DNA of 64,000 bases, taken from positions 28,287 to 92,286 of the forward strand of contig NZ_BOLX01000007.1 in NCBI RefSeq assembly GCF_016861915.1. The letters run 5' to 3'. The notes under the pieces were generated by a model. That model did not search any database, was not told the origin of the DNA, and saw only the letters and a list, made by a program, of their open reading frames with translations. Numbering within the stretch: the first letter of the stretch is position 1; every line of letters begins with the position of its first letter. Positions 58,583-64,000 of this stretch are shown one piece after another. The stretch is from Apilactobacillus nanyangensis (GTDB lineage Bacteria; Bacillota; Bacilli; Lactobacillales; Lactobacillaceae). A program made the position numbers and the translations under genes.

Positions 58583-59512
58583 TTATTCTCTTCCCCCTGC
58601 TACTCTGATTCTTGGATCGATTATTCCGTATACGATGTCGGTGATTAATAATACGACACATAATAGGAAACAATACATAACTGTAAGTCCCATGATTGTT
58701 GGGTAATCGTTTGTTAACACTGAGTTAACGAATTGTTCACCAATACCTGGAATTGCGAAAATGTTTTCAACAACTAATGATCCAGTCATGATGTTTACGG
58801 CCAATGGACCGATGATTGTTACCAACGGAATTAAACTATTTCTCAAAGCATGGTGGTAAATGATACCGAACTTGCTTAGGCCCTTGGCTCTTGCTAATTC
58901 AATGTAATCTGAGCTTAAAACATCAACCATTTCAGTACGTACAAAACGAGCTGATTCAGCTAATGGCATTGCTGCCAACGCAAGTGTAGGAAGAATTGTG
59001 TATGCAAATCCATTCCAACCGGCGATTGGTAGCCATCCCCACTTCAAAGCAATTACGTATTGTAGTAATACTGAGAAGACAAATGAAGGAATTGAAATTC
59101 CTAAAATTGAAAGGATGGTAGTTGAAGTATCAACCCATGTACTCTTCTTGATTGCACCAACTGCACCAACAATGATACCGGCAAAAACACCAACAATCAT
59201 TGCTTGAGCACCCAATAGAAGTGATGGTCCCATACGACTTGAGATAAGGTATGAAACTGGTTGATCACTGAATTGGAATGATGTTCCAAAGTTACCCTGA
59301 ACTGCGTTCACAAGATAACTAATGTATTGTTGCCAAATTGGTTTATCCAATCCGTATTGTTTCAATACCATGTAACGTTCGGATGGAGAAAGCTTGGCTT
59401 CGTTAGTCAATGGAGTCCCGGGCATTAACTTCATTAAGAAGAATGTCACGGTAACTACTATGAATAACGTTAATAACAAGTAAAAAATTCGTTTTGCTAA
59501 AAACTTAACCAT
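58583..59512 (-). CDS. oppB: Oligopeptide ABC transporter permease OppB
   Basis: 309 residues, six membrane segments. The EAA-type loop DYIELARAKGLSKFGIIYHHALRN is clear and MKLMPGTPLTNEAKLS follows the first helix. The ribosome binding site GAGG lies 10 bases before ATG 59512. It follows oppA after a 128-base gap with a long hairpin. Confidence 0.94.
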   Translation of the reverse strand: MVKFLAKRIFYLLLTLFIVVTVTFFLMKLMPGTPLTNEAKLSPSERYMVLKQYGLDKPIWQQYISYLVNAVQGNFGTSFQFSDQPVSYLISSRMGPSLLLGAQAMIVGVFAGIIVGAVGAIKKSTWVDTSTTILSILGISIPSFVFSVLLQYVIALKWGWLPIAGWNGFAYTILPTLALAAMPLAESARFVRTEMVDVLSSDYIELARAKGLSKFGIIYHHALRNSLIPLVTIIGPLAVNIMTGSLVVENIFAIPGIGEQFVNSVLTNDYPTIMGLTVMYCFLLCVVLLITDIVYGIIDPRIRVAGGRE

Positions 59513-59560
59513 ATTTTTATATCCTCACAATCTTTCAGGGAAAATTCCCCTTTATGTACG

Positions 59561-59612
59561 GAAGAGTTTTAGATTCGACTACATCCATTATAGTAGCTAT
59601 CTAAAACTCTTC
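59561..59612 (-). other. Long hairpin between oppA and oppB
   Basis: Perfect 14-base arms GAAGAGTTTTAGAT and ATCTAAAACTCTTC around a 24-base loop, without a U-tract. A second smaller stem (GGG/CCC) follows. It is well placed to protect the oppA mRNA 3' end and reduce transcription or mRNA of oppBCDF. Confidence 0.65.
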
Positions 59613-59640
59613 TCAATGAAAAACTTAATTTAATTAGTTT

Positions 59641-61266
59641 TTACTTCTTTGAAATAGTAGCATCTCTGAAGTCAGTTGATAGACCTGTAGGGAAGAATTG
59701 TACTCCGCTTACACGAGGTTTAATTACATTTGGTTGAACCTTGTGGTATAGAGGAATTACACCTTGATCGCTCATTAAGATCTTTTCAGCATTTACTAGA
59801 TCGTCCCAACGTTTTGCAGTGTTGTTTGAATCTGAACCTTCAGCATCCTTAACTAATTTATCGTACTTAGCATTGCTCCACTTACCGTTGTTGTATGAAC
59901 CGTCAGAAGTGAATAATGACATGAATGAAATTGGGTCTGGGAAATCAGCGTACCAACCACTAACTACCATGTCGAATTGACCGTTTTGTGAACGAGTCAA
60001 TCTAGTCTTGTAAGGAACGTTTAATGCAGTAACCTTTAGCCCAGGTAGGTTAGAAAATGCTGTTTGTAGGTATTCAGTTGTACTCTTACCTTGTGGTGTG
60101 TCATCAGCTAATAATGTGAAGTTAATTGACTTCTTGCCAACTTCTTTTAGACCCTTAGCCCATAGTTTCTTAGCTTCTGAAGCATTGTAAGATACACCTG
60201 TTTTGGTTCCAGCGGCCTTAGTAAAGTCAACACCCTTGTATTGTGACATACCAGGAGAAACAATTCCTTGAGCAGATGTAGAACCATCACCTAAAGTATC
60301 TTTAGTAAATTGATCTCTATCAATTACAAGTGATAGAGCTTTTCTAATGTTAGCGTTCTTGAAGTATGAATCTGCCTTTTCATTCATTTCTAGGTAGAAT
60401 GTACTTGCTTGCTTAACATTGTGTAATTCAGAACTTGACTTGTACTTACCAACTTGTTGTTGACCAACTAATGTAGTTTCATCTAATTGACCAGTTTCGT
60501 ATTGGTTTAATGCAGTGTTAGCATCTTTTTGAACAGTGAACTTAATACCAGCAACCTTAACCTTGCTTGCGTTGTAGTATTCTTTGTTCTTAACTAAAGT
60601 CCATGTATCGTTTGTACCGTTCCATCCTTCAACCTTGAATGGTCCGTTGTATAACATTGCTTTACTGTTTGTAGCATAAGCTGAACCATATTTTTCAACA
60701 GTTGATTTATCTTGAGGATAACAAGCAGCCATTGCAACGATGTACTTGAAGTAAGATTGAGGTCTGTTAAGTGTAACTACAAGCTTGTAATCACCTTCAG
60801 CCTTAACACCTAATGATGAAATCGGTGCTTTACCAGCAGAAATTTCTGTAGCATTCTTAACATGATCTAATAAGTATGAATATTGTGAAGCTGTCTTAGG
60901 GTTTACAGTACGTTGCCAACCGTAGACAAAATCCTTGGCAGTTACGGGCTTACCATTACTCCATTTTGAATGGCGTAAGTTGAATGTGTAAGTCTTACCA
61001 TCTTTAGATACCTTGTAGCTTTCAGCAACACCTGGTTTAACAGTGTTGTCAGGCCCGTTTAATAATAAACCTTCGTTACTGTTACCAACCATTACCATGC
61101 TTTCGCTATCTGTTAATTTTGAAGCATCTAATGTATTTAAACCGGCTGATTCTTGCCAGTTAATATACTTACTTGTGGATTCTTTTGAAGAATTACCACA
61201 AGCTGCTAGTAGGAATGCTGATGCTGCTCCAACAACCCCTAGCTTTACTACGGATTTCATTTTCAT
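59641..61266 (-). CDS. oppA: Oligopeptide-binding lipoprotein OppA
   Basis: 541 residues from MKMKSVVKLGVVGAASAFLL. A signal peptide is followed by the lipobox LAAC with Cys23, so the protein is anchored by lipid outside the membrane. SBP_bac_5 fold, for example YTFNLRHSKWSNGKPVTAKDFVYGWQR. It binds peptides for OppBCDF, important because lactobacilli depend on external peptides. The start was placed at ATG 61266; an in-frame TTG five codons earlier overlaps the GGGGG site. Confidence 0.94.
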   Translation of the reverse strand: MKMKSVVKLGVVGAASAFLLAACGNSSKESTSKYINWQESAGLNTLDASKLTDSESMVMVGNSNEGLLLNGPDNTVKPGVAESYKVSKDGKTYTFNLRHSKWSNGKPVTAKDFVYGWQRTVNPKTASQYSYLLDHVKNATEISAGKAPISSLGVKAEGDYKLVVTLNRPQSYFKYIVAMAACYPQDKSTVEKYGSAYATNSKAMLYNGPFKVEGWNGTNDTWTLVKNKEYYNASKVKVAGIKFTVQKDANTALNQYETGQLDETTLVGQQQVGKYKSSSELHNVKQASTFYLEMNEKADSYFKNANIRKALSLVIDRDQFTKDTLGDGSTSAQGIVSPGMSQYKGVDFTKAAGTKTGVSYNASEAKKLWAKGLKEVGKKSINFTLLADDTPQGKSTTEYLQTAFSNLPGLKVTALNVPYKTRLTRSQNGQFDMVVSGWYADFPDPISFMSLFTSDGSYNNGKWSNAKYDKLVKDAEGSDSNNTAKRWDDLVNAEKILMSDQGVIPLYHKVQPNVIKPRVSGVQFFPTGLSTDFRDATISKK

Positions 61267-61321
61267 TTCCAATACCCCCAATTTCCTTACTAAAAAGTTT
61301 TTGTTTAAAAGGATTGTTAAA

Positions 61322-61351
61322 ATAATACCACCAGTTAATTATAAAATGCAA
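61322..61351 (-). promoter_or_regulatory. Promoter of the opp operon
   Basis: Minus strand TTGCAT (61346-61351), 18-base spacer, TATTAT (61322-61327), about 55 bases before the oppA start. The remaining gap to hflX (61352-61540) is AT-rich with no other clear feature. Confidence 0.7.
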
Positions 61352-61547
61352 TACTTTTTCTAATTTAATTTTAATTTAGATGAATGTTTATACATCCAAA
61401 AGTCGAGAAAACATCAGTATATCAAAGGTAATAAATAATTTGAATAATCTAATCGTTATAAAAGGCTCCCTCATAATTTTATTAAAGCATTCTAATTTTA
61501 TTAATCTTTATCTTTTCTTAGAACCTTTCTTATAAGTGATATGTAAA

Positions 61548-61556
61548 TGGTATAAT
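61548..61556 (+). promoter_or_regulatory. Extended -10 promoter of hflX
   Basis: TGGTATAAT, an extended -10 (TGnTATAAT), 28 bases before the TTG start. No strong -35 at 17 bases. Confidence 0.55.
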
Positions 61557-61583
61557 GGTTAAAAATAACAAGGAGGTATTCAT

Positions 61584-62855
61584 TTGGATACAGAACAACA
61601 AACTGCCGTTATCATCGGTTTAAATCTAGACAATGAGCAATTCGAGTACTCAATGACTGAATTAGCTGCCCTTGCTGAAGCTAATAACCTAGAAGTTGTG
61701 GCTCATCTGGTTCAAAAGCTAGATCATCCCGATAAAGCCACATATTTCGGTAAGGGTAAAGTTGAAGAGCTAAAGATGACCGTCTTGGATAAAGACGCTG
61801 ATATGGTCATTGTTAACGATGAACTATCACCTAGCCAAATTAGAAACTTAGAAAAGCAAACTGAAACAAAAATCATCGACCGTACAGGTCTAATTTTGGA
61901 AATCTTTGCCAACCGTGCCAGAACTCACGAAGCCAAACTACAAGTTCAATTGGCGAAGTTGCAATACCAACTACCCCGTTTGCACACCAGCGCTAGTCAA
62001 CGACTAGATCAACAAACTGGTAGCGGTGGTGGCGGATTCACCAACCGTGGTTCCGGTGAATCTCAACTGGAATTAAACCGTCGTGTCATTGAAAAGGATA
62101 TCTCCCACATCAAACAAGAACTAAAGGATATACAAAAATCTGATTTAACCCAAAGAAAGCAACGTGATGGTAAAAACATCCCTACTGTTGCCTTAGTCGG
62201 ATACACCAACGCAGGTAAATCTACTATCATGAACCAGCTGGTTAACCGCTACGGTGAAAACCAAGAAAAGCAGGTAATGGTGAAAAACATGTTATTTGCT
62301 ACCTTGGATACCAGTGTTAGAAAACTAATTTTCGATGACAATAAGACAATGTTGTTATCTGACACCGTTGGTTTCGTAAGTAAGTTACCTCACCAATTGG
62401 TGAAGGCCTTCCGTTCCACTTTGGCTGAAGCTGCTAATGCAGATCTATTGGTCCAAGTCGTCGACGAGGCCGATGAAAATAAGGAACTAATGATGAAGAC
62501 CACCGAACAAACATTGAAGGAAATCGGAGTTGAAAACATCCCAATGATTACCGTCTTCAATAAGGCTGACATCTTAGATGAGCCTCGACCTCAACGTGCT
62601 GGTGATAACCTAATCATGGCAGCGTTAGAAGAAGACTCCATCGATGAATTGGTTAAAATCATCAGAGAAAATAGTTACAAGGATTATGTCACTGAAGAAT
62701 TTTTAATTCCGTTTGATAAAGGTGACATCGTTAACTACCTAAACACCAAGGCCAACGTGCTTTCAACCGAATATGTCGCTGAAGGAACCAAGGTTAAAGC
62801 AGAACTAACCGCAGTTGACAGTGAACGTTTTAAACAATATCTTATTAACAACTAA
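61584..62855 (+). CDS. hflX: Ribosome-associated GTPase HflX, TTG start
   Basis: 423 residues. HflX binds the 50S subunit and splits stalled ribosomes under stress. The N-terminal domain ends in the glycine-rich GSGGGGFTNRGSGESQLELN; G1 is GYTNAGKST, G3 is SDTVGFVSKLP and G4 is NKAD. The start is TTG at 61584 with AAGGAGGT 6-8 bases upstream; no ATG fits. Confidence 0.93.
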   Translation: MDTEQQTAVIIGLNLDNEQFEYSMTELAALAEANNLEVVAHLVQKLDHPDKATYFGKGKVEELKMTVLDKDADMVIVNDELSPSQIRNLEKQTETKIIDRTGLILEIFANRARTHEAKLQVQLAKLQYQLPRLHTSASQRLDQQTGSGGGGFTNRGSGESQLELNRRVIEKDISHIKQELKDIQKSDLTQRKQRDGKNIPTVALVGYTNAGKSTIMNQLVNRYGENQEKQVMVKNMLFATLDTSVRKLIFDDNKTMLLSDTVGFVSKLPHQLVKAFRSTLAEAANADLLVQVVDEADENKELMMKTTEQTLKEIGVENIPMITVFNKADILDEPRPQRAGDNLIMAALEEDSIDELVKIIRENSYKDYVTEEFLIPFDKGDIVNYLNTKANVLSTEYVAEGTKVKAELTAVDSERFKQYLINN

Positions 62856-62880
62856 CTTTTTTATAAGGATGTGATGAGGT

Positions 62881-63588
62881 ATCGACAATCAGCTAACTGC
62901 AAAAGCTGCAATCAAAGATAGTATTCCCACCATGTTTGGCTACATTGGAATCGGACTTGCCTTTGGGATTATCGGGAAATCTCTTGGCTTTAGCCCATGG
63001 CTAGTCGCCGTTTTATCATTGACCGTCTACGCTGGATCAGCGCAGTTCATTTTGGTCTCAATGATGGCTTTGCACAATCCCGTTTTCTCGATTGTGCTAG
63101 CAATTTTTCTGGTTAACTCCAGAATGATTCTAATGAGTATTACCACTGCACCATACTTTAAGGATGAATCGATGTTCAAAAATATCTTAATCGGTTCATT
63201 TTTAACCGACGAAAGTTTTGCGCTAGGTATGAATAAAATCAATTACACTGATAATCAGTTAACGTTTACCTGGTTTAATACCGCTAACATTGTCTCTTAT
63301 CTTACTTGGGCAGGTGCATCATTTGTCGGTGCCATCGCTGGTAGTTTCGTCCATAATCCATACGCAATTGGGTTAGACTTTGCCCTTGTCGCAATGTTCA
63401 TTGGGTTGTTATACCTTCAAGTAATTGCCAAAAATGGTATGCCCCTGAAATTAAAACTACTGATGATTTTAATCACCTTCATCATGGTATTTATTGGATT
63501 AGTCTTCATTCCAAGTAACCTATTAATCCTTTTAGTAACACTAATTACTTGTCTGATTGGAGTGATTATCAAACATGTCTTCTTTTAA
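62881..63588 (+). CDS. azlC: Branched-chain amino acid exporter large subunit AzlC, start codon unusual
   Basis: About 235 residues if read from 62881, or 218 from the first ATG at 62932. The conserved AzlC N-terminus, QLTAKAAIKDSIPTMFGYIG, begins before that ATG, but no ATG, GTG or TTG precedes it in frame before the stop at 62875-62877. The codon where ATG is expected is ATC (62881). AGGATGTGATGAGGT lies upstream, with an out-of-frame ATG at 62874. Five or so membrane segments follow, and azlD overlaps the end. With AzlD it exports branched-chain amino acids. Start position is uncertain. Confidence 0.75.
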   Translation: MDNQLTAKAAIKDSIPTMFGYIGIGLAFGIIGKSLGFSPWLVAVLSLTVYAGSAQFILVSMMALHNPVFSIVLAIFLVNSRMILMSITTAPYFKDESMFKNILIGSFLTDESFALGMNKINYTDNQLTFTWFNTANIVSYLTWAGASFVGAIAGSFVHNPYAIGLDFALVAMFIGLLYLQVIAKNGMPLKLKLLMILITFIMVFIGLVFIPSNLLILLVTLITCLIGVIIKHVFF

Positions 63589-63898
63589 TTTCACGCTAAT
63601 AACCATAATTGGATGTACGCTAGTTACTTGGTTATCCCGTGTGATGCCGTTCATCCTATTAAAGAAATTCAAACTATCGAAACCAGTTGAAGAGTTTCTA
63701 AGCTTTGTCCCCATCGTAATTATGGCGACGCTGTGGTTTTCACAACTATTCGTCCAACACCTGGGCCACTTGCCTTCCATCAACTGGGAAAACCTATTCG
63801 CTTCGATTCCAGCTGTCTTATCAGCCATCATCACCAAGAGTTTATTGGTGGTTGTGATTGTCGGAATTATCTCACTAGCAATTATTCGATTAATATAA
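63575..63898 (+). CDS. azlD: Branched-chain amino acid exporter small subunit AzlD
   Basis: 107 residues with four hydrophobic segments. SRVMPFILLKKFKLSKPVEEFLSFVPIVIMATL is a typical AzlD stretch, quoted here only to its identifying core MPFILLKK. Works with AzlC. Overlaps azlC by 14 bases, so translation is coupled. Only 26 bases separate its stop from the IS3-family element. Confidence 0.86.
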   Translation: MSSFNFTLITIIGCTLVTWLSRVMPFILLKKFKLSKPVEEFLSFVPIVIMATLWFSQLFVQHLGHLPSINWENLFASIPAVLSAIITKSLLVVVIVGIISLAIIRLI

Positions 63899-63900
63899 AT

Positions 63901-63925
63901 AAAAAGACCTAACTTTACGTTAGGT
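63901..63925 (-). terminator. Terminator hairpin interrupted by an insertion sequence
   Basis: Arms GACCTAAC and GTTAGGT around TTTAC, preceded by five A on the + strand. On the minus strand the stem is followed by TTTTT, so it still works leftward. On the + strand the expected T-run is replaced by the IS end, so it should no longer terminate azlCD. Confidence 0.7.
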
Positions 63926-64000
63926 GACCTGAACCCCTAAAATTGGAAGATGGTTATGCTATTTTCTGGGAGGAATTGATCCGGTATTCAACCGGTGACA
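63925..64000 (-). mobile_element. End of an IS3-family insertion sequence (partial)
   Basis: A terminal repeat-like end TGACCTGAACCCCTAAAATT starts with TG, as IS3-family ends do. Just inside it lies the C-terminus of an IS3-type transposase. The rest of the element, its other end and the target duplication lie outside the window. Confidence 0.75.
63954..64000 (-). CDS. IS3-family transposase (OrfB), C-terminal fragment
   Basis: Only the last 15 codons are in the window, reading SPVEYRINSSQKIA then stop. The SPVEYR phrase followed by a short tail is the usual end of the integrase-core OrfB of IS3-family elements. The gene reads leftward and continues beyond the right edge; nothing more can be said. 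Confidence 0.75.
   Translation of the reverse strand, partial: SPVEYRINSSQKIA

Noticed and set aside
61360..61380. CTAAATTAAAATTAAATTAG upstream of oppA, looked at as a CodY-type operator.
   Set aside because: It is a mirror repeat, not an inverted repeat, and does not match the CodY consensus well.
1..64000. CRISPR arrays, prophage genes, toxin-antitoxin pairs and defence systems.
   Set aside because: Looked for repeats and typical gene sets on both strands; none found apart from the IS3-family end at the right edge.

Overview
This window is a low-GC Firmicute chromosome, most likely from the Lactobacillaceae (a former Lactobacillus species). Support: ctsR-clpC without mcsA/mcsB, zinc-ribbon S14 and L36, a lysine riboswitch ahead of a LysP-type permease, a serine T-box ahead of serS, an rpoB leader of the kind reported in lactic acid bacteria, and strong GGAGG ribosome binding sites that often precede TTG start codons. 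I cannot assign a species from the sequence alone.

Region 1 (1-28.7 kb) is almost entirely leftward and is the core expression island. Read in the direction of transcription it holds a tRNA cluster (Val-Lys-Leu-Thr-Gly-Leu-Arg-Pro), ctsR-clpC, rpoB-rpoC, the str operon (rpsL-rpsG-fusA), and the S10, spc and alpha operons (rpsJ to rpoA; rpoA runs off the left edge). A single rightward gene, a prepilin peptidase of the competence type, sits between rpoC and rpsL. Good sigma-A promoters are visible before rpsJ, rpsL, rpoB, ctsR, infA and the tRNAs. Several leaders carry hairpins that look like attenuators: the rpoB leader, the rpsG-fusA gap and the rpsJ leader.

Region 2 (28.7-46.6 kb) is metabolic and transport: serS with its T-box, a deoxynucleoside kinase, lysP with an L-box, a GNAT enzyme, an alpha/beta hydrolase, a PAP2 phosphatase, a TauE/DUF1634 pair, a two-gene ThrE-type exporter, a DtxR/MntR-type regulator, a zinc-type CDF exporter, a tightly overlapping operon (RluA-family synthase, DUF1003 protein, small acidic protein), an alpha-class carbonic anhydrase without a signal peptide, a soluble fumarate-reductase-type flavoprotein and a zinc alcohol dehydrogenase.

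Region 3 (46.6-64 kb) holds a frameshifted EamA transporter, proB-proA, guaA, coaA, a HelD-like helicase, a phosphoglycerate-mutase-family phosphatase, a complete oligopeptide ABC transporter (oppA-B-C-D-F), hflX, azlC-azlD, and the end of an IS3-family insertion sequence at the right edge.

The least ordinary observations are: azlC has no canonical start codon in front of its conserved N-terminus (an ATC sits where ATG is expected); the IS element has landed at the base of the azlCD terminator and removed its rightward U-tract; two hairpins, one terminator-like, separate rpsG from fusA; and the rpoB leader carries a terminator-like hairpin. I found no CRISPR array, prophage, defence island or clearly novel multi-gene system.
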